DNA from: Steinernema hermaphroditum
Taxonomy: Eukaryota; Nematoda; Chromadorea; Rhabditida; Steinernematidae
DNA length: 64,000 nucleotides
Direction: 5' to 3'
Assembly (NCBI GenBank): GCA_030435675.1
Contig: CM059625.1
Span: 4,836,001 to 4,900,000 of the forward strand
A model generated the notes under the pieces. That model did no database searches. It was not told the DNA's origin and saw only the letters and a list, made by a program, of their open reading frames with translations. The number at the start of each line of letters is the position of its first letter. The first letter of the stretch is position 1. Shown here piece after piece: positions 25,101 to 36,771 of the stretch. Made by a program: the position numbers and the translations under genes.

Positions 25101-26908
25101 GGATCGGTCTGATAGAGGAAGCGCTTTGGAAGCGAACCAAGAATGCCCTATATGTCATAGGCGTCCAAAGACACGGTGGTGGGCTGTGTTATCTTTGTGC
25201 TCAAATTTTTCATGTTTTTGATCTTTTTCTGACACAAAAAAAGTTCTTTTGCTAGCTATGAATGATGCACCTATTGACCACAAACGGTCCAATCACCCTT
25301 TTTCAAATTTTTGCAGTTTAAAGAATTGTTATAAATATTCCATTGGCGTTGTGAGCTATCCACCGTTTAGGTAGTTAATGATGCTCCTCAACTATCGTAT
25401 AATGCAGTCACTTGTGTTCAGGGATCAGAAAAAGGTCGAGTTCTCAGGCGGTAGATCGGCAAAATGGTTTGCCCAAAGCACTAGAATCAGATATAGTTCG
25501 GAAGGAACATGGAGCTACAGCATGCTATGTAAAATTTGAAGCAAAATACTGCGAAATTAGAAGATGTTTAATCAGACGACATTCTATGTGCGCCAATCTA
25601 ATACGTTTTTTTACTTTTTCTCCTTCACCTAACTTAACTTTTCTTTTTCGTTTCCAGGTGGTGTGCAGAGGAACTGATATCACCTCCTCAGGGGAGTTAA
25701 AAGTTAAAGTTAAAGAGTTAGAAGCGCATAACCGAAGATACGAAGGCATTCATCCCTTTAAATACCACTAAGCGTCGCTGTTCACTTCTGTGTATAATTT
25801 GTGAAAAACGAACTTAGAACTGGATTTTTCAGTGCCGATTTAATTCAGTGGTTGTTAGTGTACTGTATTCTTTTGATTGCTATTTCACGAACGCTTATAA
25901 CTAGGGGAAATATTCGAATATTTCATCCGACAAAAAGGAAATAAGATATTGCACTTGAGTAGGTCAAAACTGGATAAGGCATGTTTGTGAACATACTTGG
26001 AAAAATCATTTCGATTGGAAACCGATAACAGTGCAAAGTATTTTAAGTGGCAACGTGTTGAGTTCGTTCGTTCTGTGGCAGAACCCCCAAAAGAAGAGAT
26101 TTCCCTCAAGTCGTCGCTGACTTTTCTCCGTTCCGGATTTCCTTGGGAAACGACCGCTTTCTTCAGCGACCTAAAAGGAAAACAAAAGCAAATACATGTG
26201 TGACTGGCTAGTTATCTCAGTTTATGTGCCACTCTCTCGCGCTGCTGTTTCTTTTGCCCAGGCTGCAGAATAATAATATGCGGGAGGGCTAGCGGATGCA
26301 TTCGCGGACATCCTGTCCGTCTTGCAGAGGTGAACGGCGCCGTGATCGTCGTTGTGGCCCTGAGCCATCGTCGGCGCCTCCAGCATCGCTATTGCACAGA
26401 GCCGCCACCGCCGCCGCTGTTCATACCTCGACCGACTGGAGATGATTAATGCTCCCCTCGCCTCGGGGGTTTTGTCACTCAGGATGAGTGGTCCCTTCGC
26501 TCGCCACACACCACACAGTCTTGTTTTGCTTAATGAGTTAATATGCGTTGAAGAGGGCCAGCGACTTATGCACAATTGAAACTTCTCGGCTTCCTCTGTG
26601 CAACTTCCATCTTCATGACAAATATCTTCGACGTTATTTATCTAGGGCCGAATTTTCCACTTCATTGATTGCGGCTGTGTGTTCTTCCGGAACATCTCAA
26701 TTGATGCGGTCAGTGGGGGAGAACTGAAGGGCAAAGTTGGTCCGAGTCACTCCGTGCTGTCATGATGGGCCATCTGGGACTGATTAGAGAAAAATTAGCC
26801 CCTGACATGCGCAAAAAAAGATGGTTTTATTGGGTCATTTGCAGATGTTCGTTTCTGCAACACAGATTCGCTAATTAGCTACGACTTCTTTAAATCCCCT
26901 CCAGCGCA
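19175..26908. other. Long non-coding region upstream of the Kv channel gene
   Basis: About 7.7 kb without a convincing exon; short ORFs here have no splice support or family resemblance. Contents seen: polyadenylation-like AATAAA at 19388, a 19-bp direct repeat (TCATCTTAGATTACAAGGC at 19646 and 20573), two copies of GATTATATTGGGTGGA (22090, 22179) with a diverged third near 24413, a CTG-rich run near 23693, a GC-rich block at 22850-23060, and a dense AT-motif block at 24600-24780 with a TATAAAAG at 24698. The position suggests promoter and enhancer DNA for the downstream channel gene, which is inference. Confidence 0.5.
24590..24780 (+). promoter_or_regulatory. Candidate cis-regulatory block with homeodomain-type motifs
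   Basis: Within 190 bp there are TTAATCATCGATAATTA, TTTAATTAAATTAATCAACC, TTTAATCATTGCG and AATCAATC repeats, followed by CATATAAAAGCC (TATA-like at 24698). These resemble Antp/POU/TALE-class homeodomain sites. Regulatory function is inferred from motif density and position upstream of an ion-channel gene. No transcription start can be read from sequence alone. Confidence 0.3.
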
Positions 26909-29900
26909 ATGCACTTTTCCACAATGTTCATCTTTTTCTTTAGGAACTCCTCTGTGAGCGACAACCTCACCGCTTCGCGACTCGATAGCTCCTCGGGCAA
27001 GTGTCATGTTCCAATGATACCTGAGGAGCATGATCCCGAGAAACCGGTTCATATTCCGCTGAATCCGAATCGTCTCCACTACCATGCCGGGCATACCGGT
27101 GACATAGTCACCATCAACGTAGCCGGTTTAAAGTTCCAGACGTGGGAGTCGACGCTGGAGAGGTAATCGGCTCCGTTTTGACGAATAGCTGATGTTGTAA
27201 TAGGTTTCCCGACTCGCTTCTTGGACATCCCGTTAAGAGGAGCAAATTCTGGAACCCGAAGCGACAGGAGTATTTCATCGATCGTCATCGATCATGGTAA
27301 GCTGGATTTAAATGTGATTCGGTGATAGGCATTATGGTGAAACAAAAAAATCTGAAACAAAAACTTTTCTTTGAGGTTTGTCGACACCTCCTTATCAGCA
27401 CTATAATCATATAGAAATGTAACGATGGAGATAGCTTAACTAACAAGGGATGTACTCGAAGTGATACACGCCGATTTGGCTGAAACCTTGCAGACTGGTA
27501 GAGCCATGGCCATGAAGTGCAGCGACGTATGCCGCACCGGCAGCATCTCATGGGAATGGCGATGACCGTGTAAAGTCTGCAAAGTTTCAGCCAAATCGGC
27601 GTGTATCATCCCTTGTAAGATGATGTTGTGAGATATTTACCCTGGAGCATAATTACTGATCAATAAAAACAATACATAAGAACCGAGGGACATTTCATTT
27701 TGAGAATTCATATTAAAAAGTTAATTTTATGTCAGCGGTTAACATCGATAGGAGTACGATGACAGACATGCCGCTTTCCACATCAAACACGTTCTTGTTT
27801 CAGCTTCGAAGCGATGCTCTACATATACCAAAGTGGAGGAAGGATCCGGCGACCCGAATCCGTTCCGATTGATCTCTTCTTACGGGAACTCAAATTCTAT
27901 CAGGTAACGTTGGTCCAGTGAACCTTGGAAATATCACAGTTGAAGATGGGCGACGAAGTTCTCGAGCAGTTCTGGATAAGCGAGGGATACGAGAAGCCGA
28001 AAGAGAATCTGATGCCCAAAAACTCATATCAACGAAGGCTCTGGGAACTGATGGAGTATCCGGACTCCTCACTTTCCGCGCGAATCGTCGCTTTTATCAG
28101 CGTGTTTGTCATTGTTACGTATGTGCACGTTTGAGGCCATTGAACGATGAGCCCCACATTTAGGAGTATTATATCGTTCTGTTTGGAGACAATCCCTGAG
28201 TTGAAACCATCGAACGAAGGCAGAGACTGGTCGAATCCGTTCTTCTGGATCGAGTTCATTTGCATCATTTGGTTCTCAATCGGTAGCGTTCTGACTAATC
28301 TGCAGGAAAAGTAACAGGTGGCAAATTTCAGAGCTCTTTTTGCGATTTCTCAGTTGCCCAAGCAAGATATCCTTCCTGAAGTCTTTCCTTAACATTGTCG
28401 ATTTCATTGCGATTGCGCCCTTCTTCGTCAACCTCGTATGGTGCGTTATTAGTAGTTTAAACCATTGCCATGTTGCAATCGGTCGAATATTTAGGTCAGA
28501 CGCGGGTGGCACCAGTTCATCAATGTCGTTCGCCGTACTGCGAGTCCTTCGATTAGTTCGTGTCTTTAGGATTTTCAAATTAAGCAGGCAAGTGGTATAT
28601 ATAAGACAAAAAATGACAAAAAACGTGGAGAAATACAACTTAACAAAGTCACACATTTAGAAGGAGCCTTTGACCATTCAAACACAGTGTTGTCATGATG
28701 ACTTGACCTGAAGATCTTTCCAGTGTTTAACCGTTTAAGATGAAAAAGACAAGTGAGTGAACTAGGGATCCGCTCAGAGACGCTTAGAAATAAACGACAG
28801 CTTCTTTCGTACTAGAGTGCTTTCTCATTTATCTGGGATATTTCAGAGCAATTATAGGGCACAGCTCTCGCATTTTGTACAAAAGTGATTATACTTTTTC
28901 AAAGACACTGAAAAAAAGTTGTACATGATCATGATGACTACATTCAATTGGCTGTACTTTGAGTCACCTCACCATCATTATTGAGCTCTTCCAAACGCAG
29001 TTTTCACAATCATATCAGAAGTCACGTTGAAGTGAGATGTCTCGAGAATCGCTATGGTGTAAATAAACGATTGACCCACCGCACTGACGTACCATCGTCA
29101 CGTCTTTAAAGTAGCGGTACCTGTCAGAAGGGTAGATCTTATCCGATAAGGAGAGCAGAGCACATTGGAGGTGTCACGTGAACAGCACCGTGTTGCTCAT
29201 ATCCGCTCATTAGATCACGCACGCCAGAACACATCTTAGACTCAGAAAATATACGCATTGCAGTTTCCACAATTTGGATCGTTTCAGACACTCAGTCGGC
29301 CTGCAAATTCTTGGCAAAACATTCCGAGCCTCCATCCAGGAGTTCTGTCTTCTCATCTTTTTCATGGTTATAGCCCTCGTTCTGTTCTCCAGTGGCGTCT
29401 ATTTTGCCGAACAGTCGGAGCCGAACACGAAGTTCACCTCCATTCCAGCGTCGTTCTGGTTCGTTCTGGTAAGTACGAAAAACACGAAGTAATCCAATTA
29501 AACTGAGCGTTTTCCAAACATGTGACTAAAATGGTTGTACTTAGGTTCGTTTCTTATCATTATATTTCAGGTGACGATGACAACAGTAGGGTGAGTTGTA
29601 CCACGTGTGTTCTTTATTTTTAGCTTACTGTATTCGTGTTTTTGAGTGATGTACTGCATGTTTTTACTTATCGTTTTTGTGCTTGAGTTGTTGTAGATGT
29701 TCATGATTGATCGGTTTGCTTAGCATAATGGAACCCGGAACATTTGGTTGATTTCAGCTATGGCGACCTGGTGCCAGTCGGGACCTACGGTAAACTGGTC
29801 GGCTCCTGTTGTGCCCTTATCGGAGTGCTTACGCTCGCTCTTCCCGTTCCTATAATTGTAGGTTTTGCAGCGTCTTTTTGGATGTACTCACGATTTATAG

Positions 29901-30026
29901 GTTGCCAACTTCAAGCACTTTTACCGACAAGAGACCAGGCTGGCCACCATGCGGGCCTCTCGGGAACACGACGAGAACAGCACTGCTTCGCTGGACTCGG
30001 ACGACGAAGACGATTCGATATCATGA
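26909..30026 (+). CDS. Shaker-type (Kv1) voltage-gated potassium channel alpha subunit
   Basis: Exons: 26944-27162 (in-frame ATG at 26909; an upstream first exon is also possible because TTTCTTTAG precedes 26944), 27204-27296, 27804-27903, 27946-28118 (or from 27940), 28164-28282, 28332-28440, 28495-28587, 29288-29468, 29571-29590, 29758-29857, 29901-30026, giving about 455 aa. Order: T1 tetramerisation domain ([39 protein letters not shown]), S1 ([20 protein letters not shown]), S2, S3 ([15 protein letters not shown]), S4 with regular Arg spacing ([17 protein letters not shown]), S5, pore TMTTVGYGD and S6 with the Kv hinge PVP. The selectivity filter and voltage sensor are intact, so a working K+ channel of excitable membranes is expected. 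The C-terminal tail is short, ends in acidic residues ([11 protein letters not shown]) and lacks the Shaker PDZ-binding end. The pore helix has Trp-Phe where Shaker has Trp-Trp. Confidence 0.95.
27443..27616. mobile_element. MITE-like inverted-repeat element in Kv intron
   Basis: The arms at 27443-27495 and 27575-27616 are inverted copies, ACAAGGGATG..TGATACACGCCGATTTGGCTGAAAC on the left; the left arm carries a 9-bp insertion after GGATG. The core is about 80 bp and has no ORF of note. It lies wholly in the 507-nt intron between 27296 and 27804. No clear target-site duplication is visible (flanks TA and AA), so the transposon class is unknown. Confidence 0.7.
28588..29287 (+). other. 700-nt intron with GC donor between S4 and S5 exons
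   Basis: The only donor giving the conserved IFKLSRHS junction is AG|GCAAGT at 28587/28588; the acceptor is TCGTTTCAG ending 29287. A GT donor a few bases on would add codons and break the frame. This makes a GC-AG intron, a known minor class of U2 introns. Confidence 0.75.
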
Positions 30027-30308
30027 CAATCAGAACCGGACGCCTTCGATGTGAAGCGCCTTCTGGTGAAGAACGACTACCTGCCCCTCTCGGACGACAG
30101 CTCCGAATAACGCGCTTTATTCGAACGTTCGGTTAGGACACACGGGAAGAAAACAAAGAATGATACATGTGATTGTGAGTGTGCGTGCGAAGGTGAAAAA
30201 GAAAGTCGGGGAGCGTTAAACTATATGGAGATACAAGAAGAGAGTGGAGAGCATGTATAATGGGGTTGCGTGGGAGCGACTCTGATGAATCGCGGCTAAT
30301 CGAGGTCT

Positions 30309-31390
30309 TCATCCCTGGAAGCTCTCCGGCTTCTTCTGGTAAAAACGTTGGAGTCTGACAAAGTTCTGCAAAATTCTCAAAGTTCTCGATGTATTCTCCG
30401 TCATGTTCTACCTTTGGAGTGACGGTGAATCGATGCGAGAGACCTTTGGGGATGACGATGAGGTCTCCGCGCTCCAGTTGCAGCCGGATCCACTCGTCCT
30501 CTTGCACCTCGACGTCGTAGTAGGCGGACCCCTCGAGCACCAGGCTCACGGTATCGTCCGGCTTCTCCACCGGCTCGTACAACTCCTCGAGCTGAAAAGT
30601 GGCGAGAATTAGGTTGCGTTAAACGCGGATCAGTGCTATTTGAATAACACTCACCTTCGTTTCGAGGTCAGCGAGGTGTTCGTTCACAACAAACACGTCC
30701 GAACCTGCAACCTCGCGATCGGTTTTCACTCGAGAAAGGCGCTTTTTCGCCGCCATCGTATCGTCGAGATCAATCTAAAGGCGAACATTCGGTTGAATTC
30801 GGCATGAACCATGTAAACCACTTATCGGATATTGCAATGACTTTGACCTTCGCCTATTCCTTGTTTAGGACTTATCTGTGGATCGCATCAAAACCTGTTG
30901 TGCGAACAGCTCAATGTTCAAATGTGAACTGTTCTGGTTTTTCCACGAACATTTGGTTTACTGGATCTAGAGGCAAATGAGCTCTTAGAGTTTATATGCA
31001 GGCTGCGAAGAGGACAAAGTGGATGCCTTTTTCTTTTTTTGCATACGCTCCTCATATAAACTTGACTCCATTCATTAAGGATTCACGCATATCTACTCAA
31101 CTATTTTTCGAATCAGGCTTGAGAATTGAAGGAACTGAAGGCACAAGAAGCAGGCTTGAACAGAACTGTCAATGGGCCATGATTTTCAGTACTATGGGCA
31201 CCTTCAAATAGAGCACACACGAATTGATTTGATTCTTCGTTTAAGACTTTAGTACAAACGCCCTTACCTTATAATAGACGACTCCACACATGTTAGCTAG
31301 CTGATCAACGGTGAACGTCTTGGGAGGGAAAACGTGGTGAGGAAGTCGGCGATCGCCGCACGGGTAGGGCTCCATCTGCCAGATCTGCAT
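30309..31390 (-). CDS. Acireductone dioxygenase family protein, probably inactive
   Basis: Minus-strand exons in order: 31268-31390 (ATG 31388-31390), 30655-30774, 30412-30591, 30309-30365, giving 159 aa; all joins are in phase, one intron is 493 nt and the others are short. Conserved ARD sequence includes [72 protein letters not shown]. Active ARDs bind Fe/Ni through an H-x-H-x3-E triad and a later His, and oxidise acireductone in methionine salvage. Here the region before [11 protein letters not shown] reads [12 protein letters not shown], so both His and the Glu are replaced; only the His of LSHRFT remains. From memory, Caenorhabditis has a comparable paralogue annotated as probably inactive. 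It is convergent with the Kv gene, 282 bp apart. The family is certain; loss of activity is inferred from missing ligands. Confidence 0.93.
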
Positions 31391-34300
31391 GTTGGTAGGA
31401 CACTGAAGCGTTCTTCTCTGGAAACTTTATGGAAACGATGAATGAGAAGCGCTTATAAACACGGTCGCGCGGCTCGTTAAACACCTTGTAGCAACGCCTA
31501 CGGGCTTCGGTTGTTTTCGCGATCCGCCGATAAGGATCTCCGCGCGAAGCGGGCGGCCCTTCGAGTTTCGTTGACTTCTTGGGTTATCGCTCCTCCTCTT
31601 GCCGGCGCGTTCCCTGGCCACCCTGTCGTCAGGTCAGCATTCCGTGAAGGGGTCGGAAGGAGGGTTTCGCACGAGAACCACTTTCGCTCATCCGCACGAA
31701 ATGCTACTACTGGTGACTGATGTCCACTCGGGCGAGAAGATAAGTTGTCAAAGGCATGCGGGAGAGATGGGGGCAAGACGGTGAAAAGGAAAGGAGATGT
31801 GAAAGGTGGAGGGTCGCCAAGAGCAAAGAACCAAATGCACAATTCAGCAACCTATATTTAGAGCCTTTCGCGGATCGGATACTCGGCGATCTCCCGAAAT
31901 TAGTCGCTACCGTAGTTGGTGTACCACACAGGCGTAACATGATCGGAGAAGTTGAAAACAAGCCTGTTTTTGGTGCACCTTTTTGTGCGGCAAAGTTGTT
32001 TTTGCAAAGAATAACACATCGCCGAACGCCGATCGCCGTCGACGTCACTTAGAGGAGCGAAGGTGGTCGGAAGGTTACCGAACAGGGGAGAACGTAGTTT
32101 GTATCGATGCACTTCGAACACAAATGTTCGAACAAACAACTGAGAAATCATTGAAACAATGGAGAGGAAAAAGTTCACAAGACTGATCACAATGTGGACC
32201 GATCACGGTGGTACTTGAAGCGTTTGGTTTATCGATATCAAGAGAATTATAATTTCGCTCATTGAGGCAACCAATTTGCAGTATTTTTAGTTTAGCTGCT
32301 TAACTTTTAAGTGATGCTTATTGCATGTCATCTCAGCCTTGTTAATAGACTTATAGGATCAGCTCAATTTGAAACATCGCTGAAATCGGAAAGGCCATAA
32401 CAAACACGACTACTCTCCAAATAAGCATAAATAGTTAGTAGCTAAGAAATTACGTAACGACAGTCGGATGCGCGGCGCTATCTGATCGAGATTCGTTTCG
32501 ATAGCGTCGTACGTGACCGGACGAAAAAACGCCCAAATGAGGTCGGCGACATGGAGAAGCAAAACTCTCCAAATACTCAACAATATATACACTATATGTA
32601 CAACACACTCTCAACTGGGCATAACAATGCCTCGGATGACCTTGCGGATTTGTGTACCATCCGAGGTCGCCGCATTATTCGTTTACAATTTTCATGTCTT
32701 TCCCCCTATTCGGACACTCTATTAGCGGAGGCAAATGCAAAAAAGCGCACAATTACCCATTTTTACGCCGTTTTTTGTTCCGTTAGAATTACACATCGCC
32801 GAGCCATCTCGCGCACGTGACGGACAACCCCAGAAACGTCACGACGTCAACATAGTCCGATGTTTCAAAGAGCAAAACGAAGACAAATGGACGAAAGATG
32901 CTCATTGCACTGCGGCACAGATCAAGGCCGCCACTTTGTCCAAAGAACCAAAGGCGTTTTCAGTCGCCGCGCTTTGCATATTTGGTCGATTGTATTGTTT
33001 GATAACCTTCTGTGATGCCGTTTTTACGCATGCGGAAGATGAGCGACGTCGGCGATGGCATAGTTACGTGCCCGGAAAGGCAAAAAGTCGCCGCTGCAAA
33101 CGGAACGTCGATTGCTGTTTCCACGCTTTACGGTCGTTCGTTGCGCTGTGGATCGAGTTTATTCGATCTGCGCGGATGCCAAAGCTGTTTACTGGCGATT
33201 GGAAACCGCAATGAGCGCATTGAGCCGTATGAAGCACGTGCATCCCCTTGATGGGAATACAGGATGAATGGAAATGGTTATTGTTGTGAATGTATCCTGA
33301 GGGTATGTTACGTCATTATGGGGCATGAAGGGTGCTGAGGATGTGCCAGAAACAAAAACGAACACGACATTGATCAATAGCCAATAGTGGTTGTTTGGTG
33401 CGGACGAATGATGAGCGTTAGTCTCGTAAAAAAACAAGTTGAATGAAGAATTTTCAACAGTTGACCGCTATCGGCAGATTGTGGCCGAACGACTGATGAC
33501 CGTGGAAACGTTTCGACAAAACGGATATAAGAGGTTTCGCCTATGCGGTGACCGAAAGCGGTCAGCCAACCGGTTGAGCGTCGTTTTCACGGCCAATCTC
33601 GGCCACCTCTGTTGAAACGAGTATGTTGACACAGGTCACTACGAAAAACGCCTCGGGCGTTTCGATTTCCGTGAAAACCTGGAAATAGCGTGTGATCGAA
33701 TAATAGATACTTCACAAGGCGCATCCACCATTCTTTCTGACCGCTCGATGCGACCTGCGAAACATATCTTTTTTTTCTTGTGTGGTTTAGGGAAAGCACG
33801 TTCAGAAGCCGCTTAATGATTTGATGAAACAATGGTTGTTTGCGTTCTGGAAAACGCAACTTCCGAAGGCGAGCACCTTCTAAAAGATCCTATCTCATTA
33901 AAACACCTTTGATGATTGAAGGCATTCATCTTTCGGCCGGGCGCATTTCACTTCCTTTCATCGCAGCAAACCAAAGATGAACGGCGGGTCACTCAACACG
34001 CAAACATCGAAAATCAAATGCTGAATTTCGATCTTTGAATGTCTTCAGCGGCATTTTTTAAATGATTCCTGCAGAACGTTCTTTTGCCCTCCCGCTTGCC
34101 TAACGTCTTCTCTACGTGTAGTCCGTTCCGGTTTTCTAGATTCCGAAAAAGAGAGAGTCCGTTGAACTGATGTTACAAACATACTATGAAAAAAACGTTG
34201 CTATGGTTGGCGGTTCGTCATGTTGATCGCAGTGAACCTGATCCATATCATCACCTTCACGACACGAAATTTGTTCAGAGAAACTTTTTGTACGGTACAA

Positions 34301-36771
34301 AGGTCGCATCAAGCGGAAAGGTTCAAAGGTTGCTCGATTTCTGGGGGATCGAAACAAGTTCTTATGATTTCCTGTCCTGATAGAAACTCGGATATGTTTC
34401 AGTATCGTGAAGATTTTCCGGACTCACACTACCTGCACTATTTATATTCCCGAAACGATGGCATTACATCATGACATTTCAAAAGAGACAAGTATTGCAC
34501 CTGAACTCATTTCAATGGATTCAAAATGGATTTCTTTTGACAAAAAAAGATGATTTCTAACTATTCTTTTGTGGTTCTCTCTTCTCCTTTTGTCTTACAC
34601 AGAAGTAGTACATTACATCACTCGAATAACTCGTTGATTTTCCTGTTTTCGAATGTCTCTTTACTGTCTTTTTGTCAAATGAGTAAAAAGTGTTGCGATG
34701 TCATCAAAGCGTGATTTTGTGTGGTTTGATTCTTTACGCAACGCTAAACTACAAGGTCTAGACGAACGAGCTCGGTTCCAGTTCCAGAATGTTCCGAATA
34801 TGTTCAAAGTACCACTCACTAGAACATTACCCAACACCAGTTTACGGCGAAACCGACGAGATACGATCGACACCTTTGGTTCCAGATGGATATCAAACGT
34901 TGCCGAAACAAAACAGGCAATTGTCAAATATGAAGGGCAACTGTAGTTTGCCGAATAGTGATGCCATATTTTGAACTTTTGTTGTACGATTGGACGATAT
35001 TCGAAGTGTATTTGAAGACTCAACAGGCGAACAAGCCCTTTGAGCTCCGCGTTTGTCCAAAGAAAGACGATGAACGTGAGCAAAAATGATGCATACTTCT
35101 AGTGATCATGTTTATTTGTGACGTGTACACTTCGTACTGCGTTCTTCTGCTCTCTGTCTCTGATGAGAGGATACAATCAAATATACAATCAAAAAACAGG
35201 TGTATGTTATTTTGCAGCGATCGCCGATCATCATAGTGCAAACTGAATTCTTTGTCCAGGTTCTCTTGATCCACTTGAGGCCGAAAAATCCCTTTCAAAT
35301 AGGTGCATAGAAATGGTTTCGAAGTGTCGAAATGGTCGTTGACCACTGATTTTCCTTTGCCCACAGAATGTGTCTTCTGTCACGTAAAACTGCGATCATT
35401 CCGTTTCACTTTTTATAGCGGCCGAACCTCTTCGGAACATACCGACTGTTCCCGGGAGATCCGTGCATGCACGCATTCGTAACTGTGCCCTTTACGTTTC
35501 CATTCATTATTGCAAAGCAACACTAATTTGTTCTATTTACATTTGGCAGAAAAGACCACCTTCACATTGTTCATTTTCAACAAAACAAGTTCAAAATTTG
35601 GATTAGCCGCTGGCGAAATCGAAAAGGCAGCCGATGGGTCTCGACACGATTCGCCTGTGCGGCCAAGGTGGGGTGTGGGGCGAGCGAAACGAGCCTGTAG
35701 AAGTGTTTCTTTGGGTGTTCTTACACCCAAAACTTGCACATCGCAAGAGTTAGCATTCGTGGCCGCAGCATTAGCCTGTCAGCTCAGACAAAGCTAGCAC
35801 CGGCAATGTATTTATTGAATCATGACGAACACATGTCAGAATTATGAGAACTACGAACTACATCTTGGAGAAAATCATAAATAGCTGACATTGAAAATAG
35901 TGATTTTTTTCACGGTTTCACATTTCCACGGTGCTATAACCGCACTTGCCTCGTGTTGCTGTGCGTCCAAAATGTTTCAAATCGCTAATCTCCGAATCTC
36001 TCGTGACAGCTCACCTTATTTAGCGAAGCGCTGTTTTCGCACTCATGTCACCTGGTCAAAGACACAATTTTTCAAAGGCCGATCGACGATTAAACAAATG
36101 CTCCTTCGATATTATCGGTTCGACGGTACGAAAGTCCACGCCGCAACGATAACCCGAGATATGTTCTGATGCGACACCACGTTGAAGGATATCAGATGGT
36201 TTGAAGCCGCGCAGTAAGCAACTCCTGAACTTTTGATCTCGCCGATTTTCGAAAACTGAATGAAATGCATCGTCAAACGATGAACATAACTTTTCCACAA
36301 CTCCTATTCAATGAGTGTCACATCGATGTGTGCGCGTTTCGTTTCGACGCATTCACATTCAGATCCCTTGAGAAGATGACATCGTTCGAACATCGTTTCA
36401 GTTACACTTCCTCTGGCACAACCAGTAATTATTACTGCCACTCTATTAGAACTTTTGTTTATCCATCGCTTTGCTTTCACTGTGAACATCTCCTTGTCGC
36501 ATGTTTTCATGAAAGTTCTAGCAAACCAACCGATAAATTTCGTCGAGAAGCGGATAAAGTGAGAATAAGAATTCCAAAACCCCGGGAATTCGAAACACAA
36601 CATAGTTACGGGTTCCACAAACTACTAGACCACACAAAGCGTACGTGCGTAGAACCTTATTTACGCAAGAACAGCGAAAACTCAGAGGTGCTAAAACCCT
36701 GAATCGAAACAAGCAATAAAAACAACCATCGCCAATGGAGCCATAACGAAACAAATGTTTTTCTGGAGCGG
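31391..36771. other. Intergenic region, no supported gene
   Basis: About 5.4 kb. Open frames of 60-145 codons occur on both strands (for example 34698-34946, 36265-36702) but overlap in several frames, lack splice context and resemble nothing I recognise. I see no RNA gene or clear repeat. Confidence 0.4.

Noticed and set aside
36265..36702. 145-codon plus-strand frame
   Set aside because: An antisense frame is similarly open, there is no splice context, and it sits at the edge of the duplicated ZRANB2 block.
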